From Dillenia suffruticosa (Eukaryota; Streptophyta; Magnoliopsida; Dilleniales; Dilleniaceae), in the NCBI GenBank assembly GCA_033439265.1, contig JAVTVX010000016.1:12573201-12637200 (forward strand): a stretch of 64,000 nucleotides of DNA. The letters are read 5' to 3'. This document shows positions 12,176 through 23,675 of this stretch, one piece after another. Made by a program: the position numbers and the translations under genes. The stretch's first letter is position 1. Every line of letters starts with the position of its first letter. The notes under the pieces were generated by a model. That model was not told the DNA's origin and did not search any database. It saw only the letters and a program-made list of their open reading frames with translations.

Positions 12176-14838
12176 TACAAGAACTTTAATCTAAGCATCA
12201 ACCTAAGCCTATGAATATTGTTATTCATGTTTTGTCATCTCAAATTGTAGGAGAAAACTAAAGAACGAAATTGAAGAACAAATTTGTAACAACGTAGAAG
12301 AGGTGAAGAGGTTGTTTTGGTACTTTTGAGATTTTTTTGGGTTTCATGAAGAAGTTTAAAAGAAAGGGGGAGAGAAGATCAAGACACAAGATATTCATGG
12401 TGGTTCTACCTTCCCCAATGTATTTCCACTTCCAGGCACTACCTAAATTTTTTAATCCACTATTTTATTCAGAAGTAGTATAGACAACTAGTTTATACAG
12501 GTGTTAATTAAATCTTGCAAATATTTCTCTCAAAGACTCCCTATAGCTTTCAACATGTGCTTGCAAACCCTAAAAATCTTTCACAAGATTGTTCACAGAT
12601 GTTCCAAGAATCTAAAAGTCTTTAATCTTCTCTTCATTTATTGTATTTAAATCTGTCAGATCAAGATAGCTATTGAGCTTTATTTAATGGTATTTGGATG
12701 CTTCATAGGTTTCTATTGAGAGTAGTTAGATTTTCATTAAATGTACTAATAGTTTTTCTGACTCACAATAGGTTGACTTCTTCTATCTTCAAGTTTACTG
12801 ATTTTTTAATTCTTTAGGCTTTTGGCTAGTATAGGTGGACTTGATATGTATGGTAAGTCAACTTGTGTTGCATTATGCTTCGATAGTGTCTTAATATTGC
12901 TCACGTTAGTCGGCTTGGGCTCTCCTCAATTGACATATGCTTGATCAGACATAAGCAATTTTTAGATAATAGCTCATGTGAGTTGACTTGTGCTTTTATC
13001 AAGTTGACTTGGACTTCAATCTACTTAAGCATATTTTATTTTAGGGTTCATGCAAGTCAAGAATAAAGTGCTTAAGGATGGCTTGTATTTTCAAGTTTGT
13101 GCAAGCAAGTCAATATCCATTTTGATAGGTTTATTTAGATTTAATAGTACTTAGACAATTATTTACATGGTAGTTTATGAAAATTGACTTGTGCCCTTGT
13201 TAGGTCGACTTGAACTTCTTTCTACTTAAGTATATTTGATACAAGTCAACATGTGTTTATTTATGGTCACTTGTGTTTGTGCTCTATTTATGTGCATGAC
13301 AACTCATGTATTGTGCAGGTCGACTTGTGTTTTCGAGTAAGTAATTTTCATGCAGTAGCTTTTCATTCTTAAGTCGAATTCTAAGTTATTTTGAGATTTA
13401 AACTTTGTGCAGGTCAACTTGCACAATGTATAAGTTGACTTGTGCTTAGTAACACCTGAGTTTCTCACTGTGGTGCACATGCGTAGGTTGACTAGTTAAA
13501 TGCCTAGGTCAATTTTATGTTGTGCTTGAAAATATAAGTGTAGAGTGCTCAAGTCAACTTAGTTTGAAGTTTAAGAGTTCTTGAAATATTCTATGTCCAA
13601 AATGTATAGGTCAACTAATAATCGTACTAGTCGACTTGAGCTTAACAAGTCATGTTCAATTTTGATCATTATATTTTGAAAATTTTTACCATTAGACTAT
13701 TAAATTTTTTACTTTGTCAGTGCTCCTATAGGATAGGTCAACTTAGCTTTGGGAATGTCAACTTGTTCTTAGTCTTAGCCTTAGGTTAATTTTCAGTGTG
13801 TTTATTTAGTAGATTTGATACTTTGAGTGAGTCGACTTGTCTAACGTACAATCTAAGTTCAGAGTGTGATCCATACTAAATTAGTTGACTTGGTTTACAT
13901 GTAGTTCAACTTAGTTAACCTATAGTTTTCATATGATAGGTTTATTCCTCTTGGTAAGTCAATTTGTCTCAAGATTAAGTCAACTTGTTTTGTCATTCTG
14001 TATTTAACTAAGCTTGGCGGGTTGACTTATTTTATGTGAAAGCTGACCTCTTTAGGTTTGAAACCTAGATATGTGACTTTATACATTCCTAAACTTGGTC
14101 TAACTTAATCCATATCAACTTTTTATTAATTTATCCTAATTTTGTTCATCATCTAGCCTAATTTTGTTCACTTTTAATCGTTATTGAAACTCATTTCGCT
14201 ACCACAAAAAGATAACTCACTTTCAACTAAAACTCCTTGTGGACAAAAAGAGGGAAGATAAATTGGATAGGATTTAAGTTGATCATGTATGAAAGAAAAA
14301 ATAAGAGAAGAAAGTGAAACCTACAACTGTAAAGTAGGAGAAGAAGGATATATTCTGCTACGATTTATGTCTCAAAACACCCTATAAAAACCTTTGAAAA
14401 CATAGATGAAAGATTCATCTTTAAATACTTTTAATGATAGAAGAATGCTTGAAGAAAACATGGAAAAGGCTAAGAAGTCTCACCTCAAATAGTTGAAGAA
14501 CTAGGCTAGAAATTGAATGAAAGAGTAGAATTTTGAGTCTACAAATTTTTTCTTCTAATTTGGGAGTTTGATTTTCAAAGAGATAATTGATGGCTTGTGG
14601 TTCTACAAATATAAGGTCGAAATGTCAGAGTTAGGGTTTCCATTGTAGGATGAGAAATGAAAATATGGCCTGAGGTTTCCAATGGAGAAGAGATTAGGAG
14701 ATATGACCACAAAGAGACTATTTATGGTAGATGGTCATTGTCACCGGTGCTAGAAATAAAAAATGATGTCAATGATGGTGATGAGGATTGATGATAGTGA
14801 TGATGTCTAAAGAGATAGATAGAGTGAGGCTATTGTCA
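12176..14838. other. Unassigned region with a motif array, no gene recognised
   Basis: A purine-rich tract AAAGAAAGGGGGAGAGAAG near 12360-12378 looks like a retrotransposon polypurine tract. From about 12770 to 14060 the sequence carries more than twenty variants of GTCGACTTG (GTTGACTTG, GTCAACTTG, GTCGACTTGTG) at irregular spacing, the same motif style as in the LTR-like copies at 3.5-5.4 kb and 10.3-12.2 kb. It may be another diverged LTR of that group. 14060-14838 contains nothing I can name. Confidence 0.45.
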
Positions 14839-15838
14839 ATGAGACCTGAAACTCCATTGCAATTGATCCACTCTGATATCTATAGGCATATGAACGTGAA
14901 AGCCCGAAATAGATCTGTATACTTTATTATATTCATGGACCAATACATGTATTATGGTTACATCTATCTAATCTTGCACAAGTCTAAGCTATTGGAATGT
15001 TTCAGGTGGTTTATTAGTGAGATTGAAAATCAGTTAAAATTGAAAGTGAAAACTCTTAAAACTGATCAGGGGTACGAGTATTTGTCTAAACAACTCAAAA
15101 AGTTCTGTTTCAATAAAGGCATTACGAGACAGTTGACCATTTCGGCTATCTCTTAGTAGAATAAAGTAGCCAAGAGGAGGAATAAAATTTTGTTAGAGAT
15201 GGTGAGCTCTATTATAGCATAGGTCAATTTACCCATCTCCTATTGGGCAGATGCTTTATTGACTATTGTCTATATCCTCAACCGTATCCCATCAAAATCC
15301 ATAATCAGTACCTTATATGAGTTTTGGATGGGGAGGCAATCTAACCTTAGCCACTTAAGACCATAGGGTTGTGCCACATATGTTCATGATTCCTTACATC
15401 CACACAGCAAGTTAGACTCACGAGGAAAAAATTTCATCTTTATAAGATATTCAGAACACTCCATTAGGCATGTGTTCTTATGCGAGCATATGGACAGCAT
15501 TGTCACTCAGATTGAGTCTCGTGATACTATATTCTTTAAGAATGATTTTTCTAAAAGAGATGAAATCGATCAAGACTTTATATTCTATGAGATGGATGAG
15601 CCTAATAGCTCAATTGAGCGTAGTGGTAAGATCTAAGAATTCGTTACGGATCTTGGTCCTAGTGAAAGTGGTCCATCTAGAGGTAAAAATGTTCTCCCTC
15701 CTTATAGAAGTAGTCGAGGACACGTATCTAAATGTCATTTCCCGATTAAGGATGAGACCCTCGTTATGACTTATAAGAATGATAAGAAGTTCAAAACAGT
15801 CCAAAAGGTTCTCAAGCCCAAAACAGTCCATAAGGATG
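14839..15838 (+). pseudogene. Copia A integrase remnant
   Basis: The reading frame from 14839 matches the copia integrase core: PLQLIHSDI at the start, LKTDQGYEY (the second catalytic Asp motif), then a stop at 15154 where the family has the QNG segment, then RRNKILLEM. It continues through the ILNRIPSK and YEFWMGR conserved motifs (15270-15340) to the acidic linker before reverse transcriptase. Stops occur at 15154, around 15220, 15362 and 15635. At ~15838 the sequence jumps past all of reverse transcriptase into the RNase H tail, so a deletion or rearrangement joins two distant parts of the element. Confidence 0.75.
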
Positions 15839-15839
15839 G

Positions 15840-16735
15840 AAATTTTCGAAGATTTATGGGTTGTGACAAATAATAGGAAACCAATGATGATTTACTATGA
15901 TAAATAAGCCACTACTGTTTACACTAGAGACTCTAAGTATCACAATAGCACCAAACACATTGATACCATATAATATTTTGTGAAAGACATCAATAGGAAG
16001 GATGAAATAACGATCAAATATATTTTCACTCACAGTATGATGATTGATCCCTTCACTAAACCCATTACGAGAGATTCTTTTGTAGGACATAGAGAATCAT
16101 CAGATTTCAATGTATTTTAACATTTCTTCTATGTACTATATTGATGTTTTGATACTTACTGTTATATATGACATACGTGCATTATTTAGTTACTTATTTA
16201 TTGCACTTATTTGTTATCATATTTTTTGTGATGTGATAAAATATGTCAAACAAGTGAAACCGACAATCTTATATAAATGACCATCTCCAACTCTGAGTGA
16301 ACGGAGATGAGATGGTTTGTAAGCATAAAAAACTTTGAGAGTAGCCCTACTAAAATATAACTAGCCTTGATATGTGTTTAGGATGATGTCATATGCGATA
16401 TAACTGACATGGATATACCCACAATCCATATTGATTGTAAGTAGATAGATTTAAGATATCAGTATCAACTGTGGTTAGTAATATCATCTTTGAGGTATTT
16501 TTTATGAGATCTCTGGATAAAATCTTATGTATAGACTGATTTCTATACCTACATAAAATTAGATAAATTTGATATATGCTCTTTTAAGAGATAGGGAATA
16601 ATACAGTGACACACATTTCATACCACATGTGATAAATCGACCATAGGATGTGGGAGCTATTATCTGAGACGATAATGTAATCTTGATCCCTATACCCACT
16701 ATATGAGACCCGAGATCTATTGGACGGATCTATTG
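15840..16735 (+). repeat. Copia A 3' segment, first copy (RNase H tail plus 3' non-coding)
   Basis: 15850-16262 is nearly the same as 17484-17897, including the coding tail ending at the TAA near 16120 and the following AT-rich 3' non-coding sequence. The first copy then continues alone to ~16735 through a stretch matching 36400-36890 of copia B. At ~16736 it joins reverse transcriptase sequence in the same orientation. This gives the order 3'-end, then RT, then 3'-end again, as expected from recombination between two tandem or allelic copies. Confidence 0.75.
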
Positions 16736-17756
16736 GATTTAGAGTTACATCAAATGGACGTTAAGATTGACTTCTTGAACAAAAGTTTGGATAGGAGATC
16801 TACATGGAGCAGCTATCTAGCTTTGTTCTTGAAGGCTAGGAAGACAAGGTTTATTGACTTCGAAAGTTGATATACAACCTTAAGCAATTATCCAGGCAGT
16901 GGTACCTGAGATTTCATGAGGATGTAATATTTGATGACCATTAAAATGTAGTTATCATCGAGTTTTGATATGAAGGACATGAGTGAGGCTCAAATCATTC
17001 TCGAAGTTAGGATTCAGAAGGATCGCTCTAGATAGGTGTTGGCTCTACAAGTCCTACATTAGGAAAATTCTCAAATGTTTCGGCATAAGCAACTACAACC
17101 TCATAGATACTCCCATCACTAAAGTTGAAGACCTGAATCTTGACATTTTTCCTAAAACTCAAAAAGAAATAAGGAAAATGAGTATAAACCTTATGACAAT
17201 GCAGTAAGTAGTCTGATATACGCAATGTTGTGGACATGATCAGACATTTATTTTGTAGTTGGTTAGCTAAATAGGTATCAATCAAATCCTGGAATAGGTT
17301 ACTAAAGAGTAGTGAAAATGATTCTAAGATACCTCAAAGGAATTGCAGACCTCTCCTTGCTCAATAATGGTACATATCTTGAAGCAACAAGAAACAAACT
17401 TGTGTATCTCTATTTACGATAGAGGCTGAGGTTGCGGCATACTCAACAGTAATTCAAGAGAGTGTTTGGTTCTGGAAATTTTGGATGATTTATGGGTTGT
17501 GGCAAATAATAGGAAACCAATGATGACTCACTATGATAAATCAGCCACTACTGTCTACACTAGAGACTCTAAGTATCACAGTAGCACCAAACACATTGAT
17601 ACCATATACTATTTTGTGAAAGACATCAACGGGAAGGATGAAATAACGATCAAATACATTTCCACACATAGTATGATGATTGATCCCTTCATTAAACCCA
17701 TTACGAGAGATTCTTTTGTAAGACATAGAGAATCATTAGATTTCAATGTATTTTAA
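16736..17756 (+). pseudogene. Copia A reverse transcriptase / RNase H remnant
   Basis: Starts at LHQMDVK, the conserved fingers motif, continues with EIYMEQ and LRKLIYNLKQ, and the palm region around the active site is mostly deleted. Later parts match the 'fnmk/ydmkdm-ea' connection, KILKCFGISNYNLIDTP (17065-17125) and the RNase H end (TKHIDTIYYFVKDI, 17586-17630; DPFIKPITRDSFVRH, 17690-17730). Several frameshifts and stops. The protein would have been the polymerase and RNase H of copia A; nothing functional remains. Confidence 0.75.
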
Positions 17757-17899
17757 CATTTCTTCTATGTACTATATTGATGTTTTGATACTTATTGTTA
17801 TATATGACATACTTGCATTATTTAGTTACTTATTTATTACATTTATTTGTTGACATATTTTTTGTGATGTGATAAAATATGTCAAACAGGTGAAACTGA

Positions 17900-18897
17900 C
17901 GCCATCCGTTGTCCTGAATGTCGGTTGTATTTTTAAAGAAAATTAGGTAGAATCTCCCTACATATTAGAGGTTTCCCATATAGCAATCAACTTACTACCT
18001 GTATAATAAGGCCAACCCGGCCTCACAATACATAAATCCAATCTCAACATCAAACCAACACATCCATACCGCACAATCCAGGACAATGCAAGGTTAACAA
18101 AATGAGTTTCAACAGCCCTAACCACAAACCTCTACTGCAATGCCCCCGTCAAAGGCATGAACATCAGCCAGTCGCCCCTCCTATGATTTAGAGGTGGCAC
18201 TGAGCAGTCCTAAAGTACACTTCTAGGACATGATACATTCCCAAGTAACATACACAATGAATAGAAATTGCCTCAATGCAAATGTTATGCAATGACATGA
18301 GAGTTTCAAAATTTAAATATCCATATTTGTACAGTCATCTCAGAATTATACAATGGTCATCTATAGACCTCAAAATACATATACATCATCGGTATAATTT
18401 TTAACTTACGCAATTGTAACGAAAATGTACGATGACTCCTCAAATCTAGACCAGATCTCCTAATGATACTAAGCGTCCAAAAAGCAACGCTTCTTGCCAA
18501 ATACTAGTCTGAAACAAGAAGGGAAATGAGGGGTAAGTACTCAGGAAAAGAATACTCAGTGAGTGAGTAGGTCAATGCAATCATCTATTAAAAATTGTGA
18601 AACTAGAGTGTCAAAGCATAAGTATACAAATCATACTTTAAATCATCATACTTTTCATTTCAACAATATATCATTTGCACGCATTATCAAGTCAAATATG
18701 TATCCAAAGCACTGTCATTAAAATCATAGAGCTGCCAGCCAAAAGTATCTTGGTAGAGGTCTACCTCGATCTATGACAGCCGCACCGAGCGTGTTATATG
18801 CAAATTTATTTAAAGTGCTCTCTATCTCGGCGTTGGCAACGGATCTCGTCCAGGTGCTAGATTTGGAGAGAGTATCCAAATCCTCCATCTTTTCGGG
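17900..18897 (-). repeat. Gypsy LTR fragment (copy c) patched into copia A
   Basis: On the minus strand this corresponds to about 58680-59640 of the LTR at 56653-59676: the GCAACGGATCTCGTCCAGGTGC, GAATACTCAGTGAGTGAG and AACAAGAAGGGAAATGAGGGG motifs are all present. It lacks the last ~35 bp of the LTR (no TGTCAC terminus) and all of the first ~2 kb. No target duplication is seen. About 600 bp of the copia A 3' non-coding region is missing at the same spot, as judged from copia B. A filler introduced during break repair fits better than a normal insertion. Confidence 0.75.
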
Positions 18898-19395
18898 TCC
18901 AATATATCATTTGGCTATTTCTTAAAGTCTTGGTTTATACTCTGCTTACCAATGGCCTGAAAGATAATGAGATCTGCGAAACAGGCCTAGGAAAGCAATT
19001 GATTGAGATAGATAGTTTCTAATAAGGAAAACAAAGGCCAAGCAACATTATATTGTTATATTATATTCACCGGGTTGACCTATTATATTTATCCATATTG
19101 GAATTGAAAACATAATAGTGAATATACAGTCGATTAACGATTGAAAAACACTTTTGATGAGAAAAGTGGTTTGATAGATGTAATGCATTAAATCTAGGGT
19201 ACAACGACTTCTTTTTATACTAATAGTAATTCATCTATTATCCTAATAAGTGTATCGAAAAGTTTTTGTTTGTAAGTGTACTCGCTAGTCATGCAACACT
19301 CAATCCTGCGTCAAAGTTCAATAGGGTGATGTGAAAGGTTATATGAATTGTGATCTTATGACGGACGTAAAATACCATCATGTGCAAGTGGGAAA

Positions 19396-19902
19396 TGTTG
19401 GTAAAATATGCCCATCAAGGTTTTTACCACGAGTTAAAATTTAAATTAAAAAGGGTAATGGGCGGTGGTTAACCCATGATCTCTTAACCTCCCACGTATC
19501 TCTCCTTTTTCTAAGTACTTAGCACGTGAGTTAATTTTTTGGATATTTGAGTTTAGAAGGTACGTGAATTCTCTGCACATCATTGAGACAAAGAGTGATT
19601 GTGAGAGATACATTCACCAAGAGATTAATTTATAGGGTGAGAAATTAATTGAGGGTATCTAGAAAATTTCAAATAGGAAATTTTCTCCATCTTTGAGTTC
19701 ACCGAATTTTGGATTGAGGCGTCATGATACTGTGGTGGTGATTCGTCTCACATGATCACCAATCCGACTGAGTGATCCGATCAAAAGAGTTCGTGGTTCA
19801 CAGAATTTTTGAGGAGCTATATATCGAGATATTTATCTCAAATTTCTCATCTATTTATTTTCGTGATTTCCATGCTTTCGCACATTGAAAATAAATTTAA
19901 TA
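19396..19902 (+). repeat. Copia A 3' LTR
   Basis: Begins TGTTGGTAAAATATGCC directly after the purine tract AAGTGGGAAA (19386-19395) and ends near AATAAATTTAATA. It is recognisably related to the copia B LTRs (30709-31223, 37409-37920): shared stretches are the inverted motif near 19725 (GGATTGAGGCGTCATGATACTG), GAGATATTTATC near 19830, and the terminal AATAAATTTAATA. More diverged from them than they are from each other. Confidence 0.75.
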
Positions 19903-20858
19903 GAAGTCTAGGATAGAAAAGAAAAGAAAAATTATGAAAGAAAAAAAAAAGAATGGAAATGATGAAATTTTCTTCCTATTTTGTTCGGGGGTTTTAAGAA
20001 AAAATGGAAATGAGGTAGGGCTCATTGAGAATTAAACAATTTTTTATCATCCTTTTAAGGGTATTTTTAAGGATAAAAAATCATCCTATTTTTTTTGTTT
20101 TCTCTCCACATAAAACTCCCAAACAAAAAAAATAGAATCACTTTTTCTCTTAATCTCTTCTCTTCTTCTCGAATCAGTCCATTCAAACGTAGTATTAAAG
20201 AGTTAAATTTCACACAAAAGCACCAAAACTCTTGGATTCAATGATACCAAATATATATTTCTTGATTTGAGATTTTAAAGGGGCGTTTAGTTCATTCTTG
20301 AAAATCGAAATTAGATTCAAAATCAAAAATTTTATAAATGAAATGAATAAATATTGATTTCGATATCAACTGATTCAAATTTTAGAATGAATATAATTAT
20401 CATTGTAGGTATTTAGTTTATATGTTTTTTAAAATAAAAATTATATAATTGACAATTTTGCTTGATGTAAAAAATATTTTTATGATTTAAAATATTTTTT
20501 TATTAAAGAAATAGAACATTGCTATATATTGCATTCACTGGGACAATTTTTATTGCTAAAAATTATAATATTAAATTCAAAGAAAAAGTTGGGAGAAAGT
20601 CTGATATATGCACTTTTTAGTTTATTTGGCTTAAAAGGCATTTTAACAAACACGTTACATGCAATAAACACACAGCAGCAATTCCTTCAAACTTCCTCCA
20701 CCGTCACACCCTCCTCCTTAGGGCGGTACATTCCTTTGTGACAAGAAAAAAAACCATCACACGTACGAACAAAAACATACACAACGAGGAAGAAAGCATG
20801 CAATTAATAAGCTTGAGATTTCATAAATTTCACAAATTACAACTTCTAACCAAGGTAA
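19903..20858. other. No gene recognised
   Basis: AT-rich sequence with an A-rich tract near 19915-19955. A 70-codon ORF at 20529-20741 has no recognisable family. The last bases before 20859 may hold the 3' flank of the pseudogene that follows on the minus strand. Confidence 0.5.
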
Positions 20859-21717
20859 TCATAGGATATTCCCATCTCTGCTCGAGGAGCCACCTCGGAG
20901 ATGCAAAGTAAAAGCCTGTAATGCCAATAACATCCCCTTTAAATTATCTTCGACTTGAGGATCAATCAAGTAACCTTGGCTATCAAACTTCTTTGGATCC
21001 ACTGGAGTCACTCGCCACACTTACAATTGCAGCAGCCTGGTCTGCCCATACGTTTGGGGGTCTTGATGCCCAATCAATTGCATTCTTTAGAGAGGCTGAA
21101 CGATGGAACACTCAAATGAATTCAACTAATGGATATGAGTCAATGCAAACAACATGGATCATCACCACAATCACTTGATTTAGGAATCTGGACAAGACCA
21201 TCACCCATAGCCAAAAATGTATCCAATAAAATCTTTTCATACCCATAAGTGGAATTTCATTTCTAGATCGAAAGGGAATCTTGTACTAACATTGCAATAA
21301 AACAAAACCTTCGGATGGAAAAAAATACTAAATAATAATAATACCATGGTGAAGTGAATGAATTACTCAAGTTTGACAAGGAAGAGAGAATCATACGGGT
21401 GACAGTGTTATTGTACTCGGGTAAAGCAAAAAGCACACTATCAGCTTCTAGAATCTTCTTCCGGAAATCCTCCACCACCGGAGGAAATGTCCCATTGACT
21501 TCGAGATCAGGGTTGATGAACGGCAGGGATGATATGACCACGTACTCTATCTGCATAACTTTGATCGACTCTGCGCATATTTTCTCCGCTGCACTAGCAA
21601 ACACCCCATCAGTTAAATGAAATTACAGAGAGAGAGAGAGAGAGTGAGAGAGTACCAACCAGCACGTCGGCCAGGATTAGAAGAGTTTTTGCGGAGAGAA
21701 TCGCATATTGCTGCGGC
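20859..21717 (-). pseudogene. NADPH:quinone oxidoreductase (flavodoxin-like) pseudogene
   Basis: Three exons of the plant NQR family are visible on the minus strand. Exon 1 (~21717-21660) encodes AAICDSLRKNSSNPGRRA, the FMN-binding loop region, but an in-frame TAA lies just upstream and no start codon is present. Exon 2 (21588-21397) begins after TAGTGCAG and encodes IKVMQIEYVVISSLP to LPEYNNTVT, ending at C|GTATGA. Exon 3 begins at 21095 after TTCAG with LKNAIDWASRPPNVWADQAAAIVS. It then jumps, with a frame change near 21005, to the C-terminal helix region (KKFDSQGYLIDP to LALQAFTLHLRG), ending in TGA at 20859-20861. About 35 residues, including the conserved GGxGG loop and the QYHLRQ segment, are missing. 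Splice sites agree in phase. The family reduces quinones with NADPH by two electrons in the cytosol; this copy cannot. Confidence 0.85.
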
Positions 21718-23675
21718 TTGTTACGAATACTTGGATCCTAGAAAAATCATAAAATTATACATAATTTTAATAAATTTTTTTACTTAACAGGTCGATTTTT
21801 TTAGCTGAATTTTTCTATTGGACTTGAGTCTATTACTTGAATTCGTGACAAATTGGAGTAAGAGCTGTCCGAAAAGAAAAATGACTACCTGCCAGAGTGA
21901 AAGCCATCCAAAATGAAAGCCGTCCAGCTTCTCAAGGGAAAAATAATGTCACGAATCCCATATCGAATCCTTAAAAAATTATAAAATAATATTTAAATCC
22001 AATAAACTCTTTCACCCAACAATAATATTTAAAAAAGTTTTGCAATGCGAGGTGATGAAGTAAAATGTACTCATAATCTACATAAAGAGAAGATGATTAG
22101 GGTTAGAAATGAAAGCACGAAATTTCTGGATTATCAAACTGCAATGAAACACGTTCGCGAAGAGAGAAAGATTTGCAATCACACTCATTCGTTAGACTCG
22201 TAATCAAAGAGTAGAATAGGTTAGGGTTTGTAATCGAATGATGAAATTTTAGGGTTTTCAACTACAATCAAACACATGAAGAGAAGCTTTACATCGTAGG
22301 TATGTTCGTTAAAATTTGACTTTGAGTTTATGATAGGAGGATAGATACTCTTGAATTTGAATCCTTAGACGATGTGATAGAGGGAATTGTCTATGATATA
22401 AATGTTTTTGCTATGATGACCCTGATTACAATGGAGATAAGGAGGAGGTTTTGAGTGAATTACTTGATAGTAATGAAGAGGAATGAGGATTTTGCATCTC
22501 AACATGGGGTGGAGAGGGTTGTGGTTGGTTCATTTCTAATAGGTAGTGATCAAGAAATTGATAAGAAGGGAGAAGAGGCTAATGTTTCTGATGTTTTCGA
22601 TTAGTTGAGAAATATAAAAAAATTCAAATAAGGATAGTAATGAAATTCTTGAGCTCTATGAATTCAATAAAAAAGATGATATGGTAATGAGATTAAGTCG
22701 GTGCAAGATTTAGGAATGATGAGAGAGATGGAAGGAGTCAAAATCAAACAATCATCTATTTGATGGGTTGAAAGCTTTTCATCGTTTGTAATGGCAGCAG
22801 TGTCATGTTGATGGTTTTCTAGTGAAGAAGAGATTAAATTGATGATGGAAAATCAATCTCAAGGGTTGAGAGAATGGTTTTTCAAGGCTTATTCGAAGAG
22901 TTTGTAAGAAATTTACTTGAATTGAATGCATATCATGAAGTTTGTTCATGGTTTGGTTGGAGATAAAGGTGGTGTGAGAGACCAATAAATTTAGAGAGGG
23001 AGAGTGTAGATGGAGGTTGAAGAGAGTGAGAATACCTGGTTGAGAGAGAAAGAAGAGGGAGAGAGAACCAAGAGTTAACTTAGGAGGAATAAATATATAT
23101 ATGGAAATTTTTTACTTTTTTTTCTTACCCTCTCAATATTTTTCAAATTTAAAGAATTATATATATTAAATAATTATAAATAAAAAATAAAGTTTTTAAT
23201 ATAGTTTAACATTAAAAATAATTGGAATATGGACAGAATGAATAACTTTATATAGGGAAGATGTTTATAATTTTTGAAAAGTTTAGATATTTGTTTGTAT
23301 TTGACTTTAAATTACGAGAGTATTTTTATACTTTTTCTTAAAAAATAATCAATTTATAAAAGATAATATAAGGTATTTAATGAATTTTCTTTTATCTCTT
23401 ATGTTATTCATGAGGAGTGGACAACACACTTTGTTTAGGTATTTTGTCTCCATTGACCTCTCTTCTTAATAAAACATTTTTCTCTATATCAATACATAGT
23501 GATAATACATGATTCAACAAGTTCATAACCATAAAACTCACAAACCACTGAGCAGTCTCTCGATAAATAATCTAACACTCTCGGTCTTTATTCGGTCGAA
23601 CTCTCTCTCTCGATCCAGTACTCTCGATGAAACACTCTCGGTTAGAGATCCTTATGTATCCCTTTGGGCCAAAAC
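21718..23675. other. Unassigned; weak remains of an acidic ORF at 22340-22620
   Basis: Plus-strand reading of ~22410-22610 gives, across one frameshift, an acidic stretch with LSELLDSNEE and then FLIGSDQEIDKKGEE. This resembles the acidic N-terminal linker of MULE transposases, but no catalytic part is present and I would not assign it. A GAGAGA run at 21629-21653 and a CTCTCTCG-rich patch at 23575-23645 are simple sequence. No gene is supported. Confidence 0.35.

Larger units (their letters stand above)
14839..19902 (+). mobile_element. Copia A: 5'-truncated, internally rearranged Ty1/copia retrotransposon
   Basis: The order along the plus strand is: integrase core and the region after it (14839-15838), RNase H C-terminus plus 3' non-coding region (15840-16735), reverse transcriptase (16736-17440), RNase H C-terminus again (17440-17756), 3' non-coding region (17757-17899), a patch of gypsy LTR (17900-18897), the rest of the 3' non-coding region (18898-19395), and the 3' LTR (19396-19902). 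The 5' LTR, gag and protease are absent. All coding parts contain several stop codons and frameshifts. It is the same lineage as copia B (30709-37920), to which every segment can be matched by eye. Confidence 0.8.

Noticed and set aside
22340..22990. MULE transposase N-terminus
   Set aside because: Only an acidic stretch is visible; no catalytic motif, zinc finger or terminal inverted repeat supports it.
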